This document shows, in pieces, positions 12,159-26,900 of a stretch of 64,000 bases of DNA (position 1 is its first letter; each line of letters starts with the position of its first letter). The stretch spans positions 6,820,001 through 6,884,000 of the forward strand of contig NC_060116.1 of NCBI RefSeq assembly GCF_021155765.1. The letters run 5' to 3'. Source of the DNA: Diprion similis (Eukaryota; Arthropoda; Insecta; Hymenoptera; Diprionidae). Position numbers and translations under genes: made by a program. The notes beneath the pieces are model-generated. The model saw nothing but the letters and a program-made list of their open reading frames with translations, searched no databases and had not been told where the DNA came from.

Positions 12159-13596
12159 GTAAGAAAGTTCTCCCTAAAATTATTACCTCGTAAACGGTTA
12201 TAAATCCTCAACACAAAACTGCGAGAGCGATTTTCACACCATTTCTCCCACAGGAGATTTTTTTATAAAACATTTTTTCATTCATCTTCTGGCAGACATT
12301 TTTTCACGTGATGTGAATTTATTATTTGCATCGTTCAAACTTCTGATGAAGCAGAGGCAGTAGTATGTTGTAGGTAAATTGAGAGAAAAGTTTAAACCAT
12401 TCGTTTCACACCTGCTGGGAACTTTCAGTTTCTAATCAACGCGGCAGGTTTCAAAATATTTCATACAGCTGTACGTATACTCGAGTAACGGAACGGGATA
12501 GCCGACGCGATGCATTTGCGGGAGTCCAATTTTAACCGGTCGTTAAAGTAAAGAAACAAGACTATTTCGCTCATTCTTCAAGATGCGAGGTCGCTTTTCG
12601 CCCTCGGCGCTACATCGTCGTGAAATTTTTTCACGTATCGTAATTTATGCTATATAATATATCTATAAGGGACAGGTAAAATCGATTCGAGAAAACAACA
12701 TTCGAAAATGTACATAAATAAATGACCAGCAGCGTACGTATGCAGGCGTTGTTTCTGTATCACTACACGTGGCTGTCATCTTGTCATGTCGTCCGTGTCA
12801 ACAACCTTCTCGGGATATTTTATGCATCAAGTTTTATACCTGTTCGTTTTGTTTCTGAGCCGTCGGTTTAAACCGTGCGTATTTGTTTTTACGCTAACGG
12901 TTATTTTTTCTTTTTCCCTTTTATTCACCCGGAAGTTGACGATGGAAAAGATTGAATCCAGGCTCCACGTACTTAAATCGTGCCGTTTTGACTTACAAAG
13001 AAACTTGTATTCATATATCAGTAATGTTTACTGGGTAAATTTTCAAAATATACATATATATATATATATACATATTAAATAATGTAACAGTTATAATGTA
13101 CGTTACACGATGTAAGACGTCGTATGCGACAAGAATGTCACAATAAGTCTTCCTTTTACATTAAACGCTTTTGGTTGTGAAAGAAAACAAAAAACAACGC
13201 AAAACAAAAAAAAAAAAAAAAATTGACTAATTCAAAGGAATCGACCTTGGCTCGATTTTTCTCGTGTTTATCCTTCGCATAGTTGTTGCGAAATACATCC
13301 TTTATCTTCTTTTCTCTATCTATTAATCAATATCGCACTTTTGACTCGACTAATGGAGGCTCTTATTTTTACCATATTTTTATATCTATCTGATCAGTTG
13401 TAATTTATTATCTGCAATTAATAGACCGTGACGTGGTATCGTACAAGTGTATTAAATATTTTGTTCTATTTTACCTAAATAAAATAAATATTATCGATGA
13501 TCGGAGACCGCTCACACATGTACATGTATTGGCGAGAAATTAGTAAAATCAACGATATTAGAGAGTGCGTGTGAAAGTTTGGGGACAACACAACAA

Positions 13597-13602
<6 letters not shown>

Positions 13603-13638
<36 letters not shown>
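13603..13638. repeat. AT microsatellite
   Basis: An uninterrupted TA dinucleotide run of about 36 bases. It creates the false Tyr-Ile repeats seen in the frames across it. Confidence 0.95.
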
Positions 13639-13639
<1 letters not shown>

Positions 13640-14568
13640 CACTTGAAACAGCTAAACGATCAAATAAACATCGGCGAAGGTTCGATCGTGTGGTTGTACG
13701 TCGAGTCTCTTCTTTACACATACCGTTACAGTAAATCCATCCAAGTAGAAAATAGCGCCCACTATTCCTACAATCCACGTGAGAATTTATCTCTCTTTGT
13801 GGTTCGCTTCGCTGACTCCTTCTCTCTGTGATGTTTGCCGATGTTACCTGCATTATGGCCACGTGCGCGAACCTATAACCAATACGATGTCACATGTGCG
13901 ATCCATTGATATCCAGGGTAGGTAGTTGGATGCCATCGTGTTGGGATCAGGTAGGAGTTTATAGTAACTGGTTGAGCAAATCGGTGCCAAGGCGTGCATA
14001 CATGATCACTTCTTCGATATAAAGACACTGTGAAAGCTTGTGTGCGTTGATCAATCGTCGGCTTATGGATTATGCACTTTTTATACTTTGTAAGAATTCT
14101 CTAACATTTACGCATTGGAGTTAGAAAAATACCAATAATTTAAAATATACTCATAAAGCGGAGTTTGCTAAAAACCGAATATCAGAAAGACCAGGAAACT
14201 TAAAAATATCGAAAATCCAAAACAAAGAAAGATCAAAGTGGTGAAATTTCTACAAGCCGGAAATTCACGGAACTGAAGATCTTCGACCATTTAGAATTTC
14301 GATGTTTTAGATATTTAAATTTTATAATTGTCCTACTTCCGGAACTTTGAGCGTCAACTTTCGGACCATTCAAAACCTTGACATTTTTCCTCAAAGTTTG
14401 ATTTCTTTACTTCAAGTTTCGCGACAAAAAAATTCGGAATTTCCGCTTTTGGAATTTTCCAACTTCGCACCTTATATGTGTGTGGTTTGAACACACAAAA
14501 TTCAGAAAATTCTCCTCTACTCAATTCAATATGTTTACACTGTGTGTCCGTGTTCACCTTTACCCTAG

Positions 14569-14763
14569 ACTACTGCACTGTCCGATAAGAGCTTTGCTTT
14601 AGCCGCAGATTATATCCCCGCATGCTACGCGTGGTGTGGTGGTCAGCAAATTGTGTCGACCATCGTCGTCTTATCGCGCCTGCTTTTCGGGAACAGATTT
14701 CCAAATGAGAGGCCATCATCGGTTAGAATTCCCGGCACGTTTCCAGCCGTAATTTGTGATTAC
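14569..14763 (+). other. Exon-like segment, phase 0 on both sides, unknown
   Basis: A pyrimidine-rich 3' splice site (CACCTTTACCCTAG, ending 14568) opens 65 stop-free codons that end at a GTAAGT donor (14764). The reading frame runs on to a TAG near 14828 if unspliced. The local GC content is clearly above the intron around it. The length is a multiple of three and both borders fit the phase-0 furin intron, so it could be a cassette exon, but I recognise no domain and nothing else proves it is transcribed. Confidence 0.25.
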
Positions 14764-17700
14764 GTAAGTAGGCAATCACGGCTTCGACCTTGCCTACCGC
14801 GAGTTGACTTGCTGGGTATTCAGATCTAGGGTCTACTAACCCCCTGGTGGTATAACGCTCTGGGAAAACACTTTTCCTTGATGTACTGATTGCGCTAACG
14901 ATTAATTAGCATAATTCATCGTCGTGAGAGGTTCGTTTGATACTCGAATGATACGTGCTCTTGAGAATTCCAAGTATTTCTTGTCTTTTTCTTGAGTTTT
15001 TCTTTAACGTTATATCAACTTCTTCCACGTTTGAAACCTCATCGATATTCAGGGTGATTTGAGGATTTTTTGAGTACACGAGCACACTTTGGGAGCTTTT
15101 ACTCATTGATATATGCTCAAGATGGATTTGAAATTTTTTGCCACATTTGTAAAATTAGTTATTCACTCTACTAATAGTTAGAAAACGTGCTCGTTCCCCT
15201 ATTCCAAAAAAGGTATTACACTCTAAACGTAAAACGCTTCTTAGAAACCCTGAACGATGTAATTAACGTTAAGAAATAAATCCTCCTTGAATCCAGTCAA
15301 TCTACTCTGTTTCACTATATTTCACAATTAGACACTAATTGGACGGCTGATAGTTCGATGAATTTTACTTTTAATAGCCCACTGCGGATGACATTTAAAT
15401 ATCACACTTCATTTTATCATTTTAGGATAAAATAAAAAAATAAAAAAATAAAAAAAAAAAAATAAAAAAAACCATTAACAGTGTTTAAATCCGTGGTTTT
15501 TTTCCTAATACGGTTCCTGCAACAGTGATTAGGTTTTTCTTAGTCTTTTCGATGGTAAGGTTAATATACGATTGTGTATGAATATATGCATCTGCAGTCT
15601 CTGTGTGCCTTTTACTGGTTAGAAAGAATTTTGCTTTTGTTTCTATTACAGTAATTTATCGAAAGAACTTTTTTGCGTCTCCCATGGATATAATTCTGGG
15701 ATTGAGTATCCGAGTCTCGGGATGACGACTTTTCCACGAATCTGACATTGAGAAAACCTTATTTTCCCACGTATGACGTCGTCGTCGATAAGTTTAGCTA
15801 AATCTCGGAGTGAATCATCAGCCGACAAAAGTAAATGTGTGTAATTGCAATCTAGTTTTATGGAGACGGAAGCTATAAATTACACTCAGACTGGGTGTTC
15901 GGGTATAAATTATTCGAACAAGATACGTTGGGCTTAATCGAATGATTGGTTCTGGCTTTTCCTTTTCGCGTCACGTTACGCTTCGAGCAATTTTCGCATC
16001 CATTCGCATTACGTTACAGGAAATTGTAATTCAAAGCGGAGGGTTTACAAGCTTTTTGCACGTATCATCCCACGTCTCTTTCCCAAATTTCGGGAATTCG
16101 AAAAGCGTGAAGTTATCCGATCTCGTTTCACGACGACGACGACGGGTCCTTTCGCCCATCATGCCACTTCAAAGCATTAATTGCGTTTCGTAATTCCCAT
16201 GCTTGGTAATCTTCTCCACCGGTATGACTTGTTACCCATTTCGTCACGTCAACTGACGAGTTTCTTATTATACAATTTTAATTAAACCAAAGTCGAATTG
16301 TGTTACTCAACGGTAAACCGTTAACAAAAGTCTCAGTGCCAGGAAAACTCTAAAGGATGTGTGTCGAGTTTTGTTTTCGTATTTGTTTTTCATTGCTATC
16401 ATAACTGATGGGCAGGTGAAATGTGTACATTGGTGTTACCTAACTTGTAACCATATTTCGTTCCAAAGTTCGTTATCGTTATGCGATATATACCTACCGT
16501 CTACAACTTTTAAATACTTTCATCCATAGGGGTATTGTTTTTGCTTTTCCTCGATATCATGGTGTTGTTCTCATGAGACTTGCAACAAGCCAAGAAAATC
16601 CACGTATTATACGTTTTTCAAATTTCCAACGTACCTATCGCTTGTCTGCCTGTTCGAAAGTCAACAGCTCACGCTATACCGAGGCTTACACAGTTACTAA
16701 ATGGCATACTCTGGAAACCGTGTAATTTATGCTTTGTACGCATCAATTTGGCCTCCGACGTGATGTAACGATATTTCACATCAACGTCTTGTTGTTTTGA
16801 CGGTTACACGGGACTTTCTTCCTTTCCTATTTTTTTTTTTTTTTCTGCGTTATTTATTCTCTTTTTCAAATCCATTTTACAAAATATTGTAAAATTATTT
16901 TTTCTCTTGAATAATTTATTTTTTTTCTATTCCAATTTCCGTGCGATATCAAAGACCCTTCGTGTGATAATTATATTATTTTTCAAGGCTTCTTGCACAT
17001 TGCGTAAACTGTTTTTTCTTGATTCTTCAATTCCTCTCTTCGATGATATATTATACATGCAATTATACACGGTATAATTTTTCTTTATATATCTTGCTGT
17101 CTATAATTATTGTATCCCACTTATTATATACCTACTTTTGCATACGTCAGTGTTTCTTGTAGTAAATTCCACACTCGACCGTTAGGCTAGTCTTAATACC
17201 AGGAAGAGCTTGAATAACGATTGTTCTAGCTCTCGTTAGCTCCTGCGGCTATGAAATGGATGACGTTTGTAAACTTTACGTTAATGACGGCAAGGACACT
17301 CACCAGGAGATTGTCTTGCCGAGATTTACCGCGACGCGATTCAACGTTTGTACATCCTGTATAACGTATAAGATAAGTTTATTCCCGACTCAACCATAAT
17401 GTTCACTTTCTTGAGCTGAAGCTATTCTCTACCTGAATTTTTCCCTCATCTCTGGGATTTCCCGCAAATATGATTATATTTCTCGTAAATTAGTGTTTCA
17501 GTTTTTCTGATTTTCCTTCTTTATCTTCTATTTTGAACTACATCTGTCTGTGTTGTTATAAACTTTCAATAATAATTTCGTTTTTACACTGATAGATCGC
17601 ACTTATATATAAAAGGAAAAGACTTTCAATTATTTCAACTTAGATATAGATTCTCTTATATCATTTCTGTTTTACTTGTGTCTTTGTTGTAAAACAAACA

Positions 17701-19883
17701 AAGATTTGGTTAAATTTACAAGTTACACGCAAGTACAAACCATTGATCTTGTTTCTTTAAAGATTTCTGTGTACATGAACACAGAACAAATACACAGAAA
17801 TTGCGCCACGGTTTTCATGAAAAAGTTATCAAATGCGCTTTTCTTTCGAGGTAAATGTAACAGACGAAGGAAAAGCGAGGGAATAAAAATGAAAACATCA
17901 AAGTCAACAAGAAAGCTCTCTCATTTCTCTTTTCTCCGCTTTTTACTCGGATAAAAGTTCGCGCTAATTGGTGTTAGTTATCGCCGCTTGCCGGATTCAA
18001 AAAGTGACTAAAGAATTCTTGTGTAACTTTGATTCGATTATTTTGCAAGGCTTTTCGCCAGACTGAATCCGGCTTACATATCGTGTGCTTTTGCTGTTTG
18101 GGATGCAAAAGTGCAATTCAAACTTGAAAATTTATCCGTTTTTTTTTTTTTTTTTACTCTTTTGTTACTTTCGTGATCTAACCTAGAAACTTGTTCTTGC
18201 CCATATAGTCGGTGTTATGTGAACACCTCGAGTAAAATCATACAAGCGATCCGCTTTCACTTAACACTTGCCTGCTTATGCTTGTTGCCAACTTGCGGGC
18301 TTCGCGCCAACCTGCACTGCAACTAGAGAAGCCATTTCTGCGATCGCTGCTAAGTAACTCGACGACGAATATAAAACCAGGTCAATGTGTCTCATTGCCG
18401 TTCTAAATTCGGGAAGAATGAACAGCTGGTTAGATTTTTTTTTTATCATTCTTTATTATTACCGTAATAACGATACGATTCAGACTGGCGTAAACTCCTT
18501 GCACTCACGTTTTGCGGTGAGATGACTGATTGACCAGGATGATGACTCAAGGATTAACCCGGTTGATGGGAAATGGTCGGGAAATACCGCGAATCCCAAC
18601 CGCGAGAAGATTACGACGGGAGGAATGAACGGAAATTAATTTTTTATCACACGTGCTGGGAATTCTTCATGCGTATGTAATAATCTACTAGAATCCGTTT
18701 GAAACATCTGTTCATTAATTAAAAGTTTGCAATGTCTCCACACTTAGTCCCGAGGAGAGAAAACATTTTGAAGAATAAATTCCGCAGAAAACACACGTAG
18801 AGTAAACGTTTTTTACTAGTTTTGTGGTTATATCTACTATCGTAAAGTTTTCAGCTGTTTTTCGTTTTTACCTTAACCGAAAAATATATATAGTTTTGGG
18901 TTTTACGGAATGAAAATTAGCCTAGTATAAAGTGTAAGCAGAAAATCTGACATCTGCACTTAAATTTTATTCCTTTCGATTATCGTCACTCGGATACTAT
19001 ATTCTTGTGCGAGAGTTATTGCGGTAGTTTGACGTTGATGCAACAATAAATTGATGCTAAGGCCTTGTTTGAGTGGAATAATATACAGAAAACTCTACAC
19101 CAGCAGATGTAATATTGCAATAAGCAGAAAGTACAGTATTTATAGCTATAATTATTATGCACTGAATAATTACTTGTACCACATTTTTATTTATTTATTT
19201 ATTTTTGTTATTTTAACAATATTCAAACCTCCGTTGTAACGATATGCAAATTTTGCTAGAATTTACTGGTAACTACAGAAGAGGAAATTTTATCCCAGTG
19301 CAGGAAAGTAATGAGAAAACTACTACGAGAGGTTCTCAAAGACTGAAATTCACCTACAGTCTATTGTAAAAGTTGTATATGCTTGCTCCTGTTTTTTTTT
19401 TCTTTTTATTTTTCTTATTCTTCAACAGACATCGACCATAATGGCTCACACAATTCCATTTGTGGTAATATTGATGATCTCCACAACGGTCATACTTCCA
19501 TAAGTGGCGAGTTTTTCTGCTGCGCGTTATCATCGTATGACGAGAAGTCAATTCCGCTTTGTTGTATGAGTACGAAGTTAGTAACTTTACGTGAACGATG
19601 CATGTTTAAGAAAAATCGCGTTACTTCGCAACTTTATAAGGAATATCTATGAAATTTAGTAAATCATTATAAACGAAACATTATACTCTTATTTTGAAAA
19701 ATCGAATCCTTGAAAGTTACTATAAAATTATGCAGTAACGATTTCTTCCCGGATGTTTGGTTACGTTAACGATACTAACTTCGGCCTCATTTTGTTTTAG
19801 CGACCCGCAGATATGATAACGTCACACCCTGATCTCGAATTCCACTTTACGTAATTCAGCAGCGTCGTCGGTCAACTTTGGGA

Positions 19884-19935
19884 TAATATTATTATTATTA
19901 TCATCATCATCATCATCATCATCATTAATATTATT
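19884..19935. repeat. ATT/ATC trinucleotide repeat
   Basis: ATT units pass into eight or so ATC units and back into ATT. A simple repeat with no sign of coding. Confidence 0.9.
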
Positions 19936-20879
19936 ATAATATACACATATAACAACGACCCGGGAATTTCTCGCGCAAAAGGCAGCTGATGAAAGATAGT
20001 AAATATTTGTTTCCAACGGGTGGCGATATCTTTTAAGTACACCTGCGTCGGGTACAACATAGTCGGATATACAACCCCTGGACGATAGTAGATACTTGCT
20101 TACCCAGGTTCAGCACGCTGCTGCTGCGCGTATAATCTACTTCTAGTTTCATGAAAACACAGCCATCCACTTCCGGTTCTACTTCCGGATTTACGGTCTA
20201 TAATTGCTGTGTAGCTTCCGTCTCGAACGCGTGGCGGTTATCAGCTCCTGTAGAGGACGGAACGACATCTTCGCGATTAACTATTTCTATTCTCTCTCTC
20301 ACTATTTCTCTTCTTTCTCATCCATGTTACAGTAATTTATACCAAGTACAAGCTGGTCGCGTTGCACAAGCGCTTGTTTTATACCTATACAAGGTACCCG
20401 CGAGATAAGTCGAATATATTATATATATATAGTACAGTCCGTTGCGGAAATCGATTGGATCAGGTTCTGTTGGAAGGTTGTCCGGCTGCTTTCTATGTGT
20501 ACCTACCCTCAAATGAAACCTCAAGTTCCTGTCTGATCTTTCGGTTTCACTCGATTTCCGCTATACGAGTGACAGAGAAAATAAAACTACCGGAAACGTT
20601 GCTGAAAGTTTCGAAAATCTGGACTTTTAAATTGATTTTTCTTTAATCGGAGTACAGTTTATATAATATCGTGTTATATGTTGAACCGTTTTTGGTCACT
20701 CATCCTCAACTAAGTACAGTCTGTTTTCAAAACAGATTATAAAAATTTATGTCAATATATACATCACCTGTTTATTCTTGTGCCATCGATTCATAGTACA
20801 GAAATTCATTTCCGTTTCTCAAACATATATTCGAACTACAATTTTTTTAACGAATGAATACTTTTCATTCCAAACTTAC

Positions 20880-20982
20880 CTTGACGGTCTTTGTTAAAAC
20901 ATATAAGTCGTGAGGGGTGTTTCACCGATTCGATTGAGATGTCAACATCATTCAGAATCAGTAAATTATCTCCAAAATCACA
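20880..20982 (-). other. Exon-like segment, unknown
   Basis: On the minus strand an acceptor (ATTACCGATTTCAG) precedes 34 open codons, starting CDFGDNLLIL, that end at a strong donor (CAAG then GTAAGTTTGG). I recognise no family and cannot link it to flanking exons in a consistent frame. A segment of this size can be open by chance. Confidence 0.2.
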
Positions 20983-23900
20983 CTGAAATCGGTAATATTG
21001 AAAGAAATTTCTACATTAGTAATCATTGGTATGTTATATGAGAAATCATTTATGATTACAGAATTATCTTTGTAATCTCGAAAAATCATGAGACATGACT
21101 TAATCAAAGGAAAATTCATCTTTCAAGTAATCGTTCGTAATTACTCTATAAAATGTACTTAAATAATTACGAAATACGTAATCATGGGTGTCAATTATTG
21201 CTCCGGTGAAACACGCTTTGGTCCGATGGATGACCCATAAAAATTCCTAAGGCGTTTAGTTTAGCGTTAGACATACATACCTATGTGCATCGGGGTAATT
21301 ATGCGATATTTAGCATTTAATCGCAAGCACTCTTCAGCTGCAATTTATTGAAGACGAAAAGGTTACCGACCTCGATGGTGCAGCAGCAGCAGCAACCGCA
21401 GCCAGACAAACTCTAATCGCCTGCAAGGCAGACTCAACAACGGCGGGCGATTGTCATTCGTCTCTTCGTCATCATCAATGTCACGTGTGCATTGCGAAGA
21501 ATGAAATGTGTGAGAGAGATCGTGTCTGTGCAATTCTTCATGGCTTTGTACCTCGAGTGGGGATGCATCGAAACCGAAAAATCATTCTCATTTCTTTAAA
21601 TTTTTATTATTACTCGTTCTGTATATTATTCAGCGAAATTTATTCACAAAACGAGACAAAAATCAATCGCGAAAATATAAGTACATCAATCGGTATTGAT
21701 GATGATGATGATGATGTTCAAAGTTAATTACATCTGTAAGTGTATGCTAAGTCTATTTCGTATGCGCGATTTTGCAATACATTATCAAACTGTAAATCTC
21801 GTTTCATGGCGGTTGGTCAAAACGCGAATGTCGTTCGTTCGTTTGTTCGTTTTTTCATTTCGTCTTCGCTGGTGCAGCAGAACTTACGATTGTGAAATTT
21901 ACCGTCGACAAGAGTCAAAACTTTGCTTTTCATACACGAGGCTGTAAAGTATTTCCTCGGAAAATTAATCGAGGAAAAGGAGAAAAAAACCTGCAGGGTA
22001 TGCTGGCAGCAGGGAAAAAGGAGATAAACGCAGACTCGCTTTATCCTTGCGTTGATCGACTATCGGGTCGATTTCGTCACTGGTTGAACCGTGAGATTGA
22101 AGTTATTTAGGGCAAAATATCTCGTTTCAGCGCACGGTACGTGTACGTATATCGCTTGCAACTACTCCGGAGTGCCTCGGACTCTTGCAAAATTGATCTG
22201 CCGTAACGCGAATGCGAGTTGTGCAGATAGCAGTGACTTTTAGAAAAGGAATTCGCTCGGCCGTTCCTCCTTCATTTCCCATGAACTCCCCGATCCACCA
22301 TTTTAATATATTCTTCCTTTCTCCATCCGTTTGCATTTTTTTTCTACTGTCTCTTTCTCTCTTTTGATGGTAAATGCACTTCTTGCTTGTGTCTTTCTTT
22401 TACTCATCGTTATGTGACGTCGTTGTTCGAGTTTTTATCTGTAGGGCTTTTAGTCGAGACAAGGGTACAGCTGTTGTCTTCAGTTAGTCTGACCTTTGGA
22501 TATGAATCGTGAAATATAACCTCCAGTCCTTACAATGGCTGTGTTTAGTACTTGAATAGTACTTGAATAATTAGGTTATATCATAGGACCTCGGATCTCG
22601 AATGAAACAGGAAATTGCTTTCTGAAGAGACGTAGAATGGATATGAGATTTTTAAACACATTTCTAATATTTAATATAGTCTTAGGGTTCGCATTGCGAT
22701 ATTAGAAATACGGAGTTTGTTGCGGGAGCAAATGATTTCGACTTATTAACGAAGTTTCATAACTCGTTGAATGATTAGTCTCAACTTCTTCACCTTCTTA
22801 GTTTCTACAACTTTTTTCACTTCGCGTACCTTGGGTTTCTGTACACCAAGCTTGTCACTCGAGAAGTTATCAAGTTCTGGGAAAAGAAGAAGAAGAAAAA
22901 GAAGCAGAAGCGGAAGGAAAAAAAGAAGAAGAGAAGAAAAACACGTCGGTGTTGAAATTTAATCCGCGGGTTCATCCTCTCCATTCGGTTTAATGCACTC
23001 CGAAGAAGACCCGAACTCGATGCCTTCAAGTCTTGTTCGTTCGTTCGTTGTGCGTCGTTGAAACGTAGAAACTTGAAGAGGGTCATGGAATATGATTAAC
23101 GATAAAAACAAACCGTGCAGAAACTCCACGTTTCTTCGTTATGTGTCATATGTACTTCTTTAAATGAAACGTTATCGTCGTGGTATAATATCCGTCGTTC
23201 ATTCGCCTCGCGATTTCAAACAGGATGAGAGAATTTCGAATATTCAAGACGATATTCACGATCGGTTACTTACTTCTGTAAGGTACAACGATAATGACTT
23301 GGGCTTGCATGAATGACTTGAAAATGACAACGCTAATCATTCGGTAGGTAATATCCTGAAGTTTTATGGAGTTGAAATTCAGCTAGTCAATCATGGCAAA
23401 AAAGAAAACATGTACGTATTTCGAAAAGCAAACTCCTTGAAAGTCGTTTTAAAATTGTACAACCATTTATTACGTCATGTTCCGTAACGTATCGATATTA
23501 TCAAACTATCTGTGATTCGGTCCGAGTCTGATCTCATCCAATTTGTTAATAACCTTGATTGTGGGAAGCCTCGTGAATGAGATCCAGAGTCGGACAATCG
23601 TTTCTGGTTCAATTAGATTTCTTCTCAGTTCGGAATTAACAACTTTTATATAACACATGAATCGTTACAGTAATTACATATATGCTGTATAACGTATCTT
23701 ACAGGTGGACGAATTTAATAACATATCGTAAGACAGGCATGCCTGTCATTGATTACGTTGTGTAAATTTTATACGTTTACATTTGGTTATATGTGCTAAT
23801 GATTCCTACAAATATTTAGCTCCGAAAAGTTCGAGGCTTTTAACTATCTTGCACTTTTATTTTTTTACACTTACGAGTTTGGATTTCTTCACTAGTTATC

Positions 23901-26900
23901 AAATTATTCGTGCCGTTATTATTATTGTTGTTGCTGTTGTTGTTGCTTTTTGAGTTCTGTGGGATTTTACAACGCCGATACTCGTGATTTATGCATTAGG
24001 TATATATATCCAGATTTTTATCTCCAGCTCCGCGTCTCAAGATCGAAACGAAATTATTCAAGGAGAATATTTATGTCGTATGTAATTGAAAATTTTCACA
24101 CGTTATCTGCTTGATTGTTAAAAATACTGATCGATATTGATCGATTCGAAATAAAATGTCGCCCTACAACGTCATCTCTTTTATCATATGAAATTATTAA
24201 TTGTCGTTTGATTTCTCTAATTTTTTCATTCTACTGCTATCTAATGACTCGACAAGTTTTTACAACGGTGTCAAGAATCAGTGTCAATTATTTCGCTCTA
24301 TCTCCGAGCGAAGGTGAGACTGCTATTCATTCCAAGAATTTACGCGTAATTACCGTTACGTCTGTTTTAGCACCGTACTTCCGGTTCCTAATTTCTTGCT
24401 TCAATTCGTTGTGTGTAAAAACGACTTAGTGAAACTTGGAGTAAGAAATGAATAATTACGCGGGATGTGCGGAGTTGCGTAATAAATAAAAGATCTCTTC
24501 TTCGTCCTCCTCTTAAGTCGCTTTATTCGCGGAGAGACGCTAAGTACCGCCGCTTCCACCGCTGCGTTACTGCTTTGCTATGTTAAAATAAACAAACAAA
24601 CGAAAATTTAAACCCGTCGCATATAAGCGAGTCGGTATTAGAATGTCAAAATTTTCGAAACTAAAATCAACGACATTCGTAAAAGAAGCCATGCAGCTAC
24701 TTTTTTTCTTGGTTTTTATTATTTTTATTTATTTTCACATTCAAGACGTTACAGGAATCGTTCTAGCAACTGATCGTCGAGTCGATTTAATCCTTGTATC
24801 CATGCTGCATGCAGCAATTCTTCTTACCCTGTATAATTTACAAGTTTATTATGATAATATATCGTTGAATCATAAAAAAAGATTATTCGCAGTAATTGTG
24901 GATATAATTTTTCATTCGGATTTTCGGTGTCAAGATAGTTTATCTTCCGTTTTTTAGCTGTCGAAGAAATATTTTTTTTAATCAAACTTCGTATTTTCTT
25001 TATATCTCTTTTTGTTATTAAACTTTACCGTCCGTACGTTCGTCGTATTTTCGTGCGAATAAAATATCACATCTGTATAATGATATAAATTGCTACAAAC
25101 ATAAAATGTGAAGTGAAAATAAATTTCAATTTTTTAGAACTAGAGAAACATGGTTAATGAATTTTTTTTTTTATTTCAATGTACAGTCTAGTCTGACAAT
25201 ATCAGGTTACACCAAGGAAATTTCAACAAAGTCTCTTACTCCCTCTTTTGTAACAGATTTCTAGAAACTGACTCCTTGAATATTTGTACAGGTATTATGT
25301 AGGGACGAAGCTCGTGTTCAGGTTTTGTTCGTGTCAGTTGTAATACCCGGTGACTTGTAAGAATTAGGCACAGGGACCGCGAGCACATTTTACAGGGTTA
25401 CGCAAGTTAATTCGAGGATTTATTAGTCTTTCTTTGATACCGCAGACCCGACAGTCAGCAGCTTACAATTAGGCCTGTACCTACGTTTCGTCTCGAGACT
25501 CGGTGTAGATATATTGTATATTTTCTTTCTTTAAAGGAAGCTCGAATGTTCAACCTTATAACGCCGAGTATATGTATAATAAGGTATAGTAATACCTAGA
25601 GAACTCAAGGATGGTATTTACGAGGGGATTGCCCGTGCAGCTGCGACCTTTTCTCTCGTTCAACTGATCTTCCTTGATTATTGTCGTTGAAAAAGTTTGT
25701 CGCTGCAGCAGATGTCTGTTTTTAATTTAATTTTGTTTCTTTTTTGCGCTCTTCTCTATTTTTTATTCCTTTGTCAATGCTGATATACTCTATACCGACC
25801 GATGTTATCGATCGTCTTTGCAACCGGTTTAATGCAGTTTACAATACACAAACAACGAACTTGTTATCTGTCGAGTTCGTGATCGGAGCTAAAAGATCAA
25901 CGTCGGTTGAACACTTCTGTATGTATGTACCCGAAATTTCATGTTGGAGGAAAAACTGTTAAACGTTGTATTATAATTTTTTTTCCTTAACAACTACTTG
26001 ATAATAATTCATATCCAGTTTGGGTAAGATTCGTCATATATTTAACGTCTTTGATCTAGACACGTTTGAACGATCAAACGGTAGTTACAGTAAAGTTTTC
26101 TACGTGTTGACAAAAAAAAAAAAGAATGAATGAAAAAGTATAAGTTAAATTCTTTTCCGTCTTTTCAATGTAAACCGAATGTCCTTGGTGTACCTAATAC
26201 TCTTAATGAGACATTGGCACGGTTAGTTTTTATCTACTTTTTGCATGTAATGTTTTTTTTTCTCACCCGGGTGAGAATGGTATCGTTGCCGTGGCTTGTA
26301 CTTGTTACAATTTTAACTTCGTAGGTGTGGTTTTACCGTTTCAATTTATACGTCATCAAACTTCGCTACTGCAGGAGTCAAGTTTATTCAGGTTCATTTA
26401 ATCAGTCTCGTTCGGCTGTCTGTCTGTATGTAGAAATTCGAAAGCAGCCAGAGCGTCGAATTTCTTCTCTTTGCATAAGCAAAGCTTCTGTTATATTTTT
26501 ACTAATTCCTACGGCGTTATTCCATTGTCAGAATATTGTTCTGTACTTGTAAATTCATGGAGGCCAAACTGCGTATGTAAAAGCCCTCGTTTGCATTCAT
26601 TGAAAATTTAGAATACAAGTTCAGTGTACCAGTTACTGACTCTGTACCAATTATTGATTTTTTTCGTTGTATCTGTTTGATTCTTTGTTCTAAAACTACC
26701 AATAAATAAATTTTCATCGTCTTACGCTCTAGAAGTTGGTTTTAGTCATTTAGAAATTTATAATTTCTGCTACCATTTTATAATTATGGAAAATAAAAGG
26801 GTCAATAATTGGCACACTTACTTTAATACCTGTAAGTTTGCTTACCTGCGATAGCAGATATGCAAGAAAAAGGACAGGAAGAAAAATAATCCGAATTCAA

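Larger units (their letters stand above)
12159..20879. other. Furin intron, part 1: no certain gene
   Basis: This stretch is AT-rich with AT microsatellites at 13050-13071 and 13603-13638, poly(A) or poly(T) runs and an ATC repeat at 19884-19935. A GC-rich island at about 14565-14850 contains an exon-like segment reported separately. Open frames rich in Tyr-Ile are only translations of the AT repeats. Confidence 0.5.

Noticed and set aside
14640..14760. tRNA-like T-arm (GGTTAGAATTCCC) in the GC-rich island
   Set aside because: No matching acceptor stem, D-arm or anticodon arm could be laid out around it.
20914..21220. Inverted GTGTTTCACCG motifs suggesting a MITE
   Set aside because: Only about 11 bases match; the sequences diverge at once inside and outside the motif.
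22817..23086. Open frames with poly-Phe or poly-Lys/Arg stretches
   Set aside because: They come from a purine-rich simple-sequence tract around 22880-22945, not from a gene.
23260..23325. Minus-strand peptide reading QVIIVVPYR before a GTAAGT, like the start of a beta-1,4-galactosyltransferase domain
   Set aside because: Only about nine residues match; the rest of the family's motifs are not found downstream and the same bases read as an acceptor (CCTTACAG).
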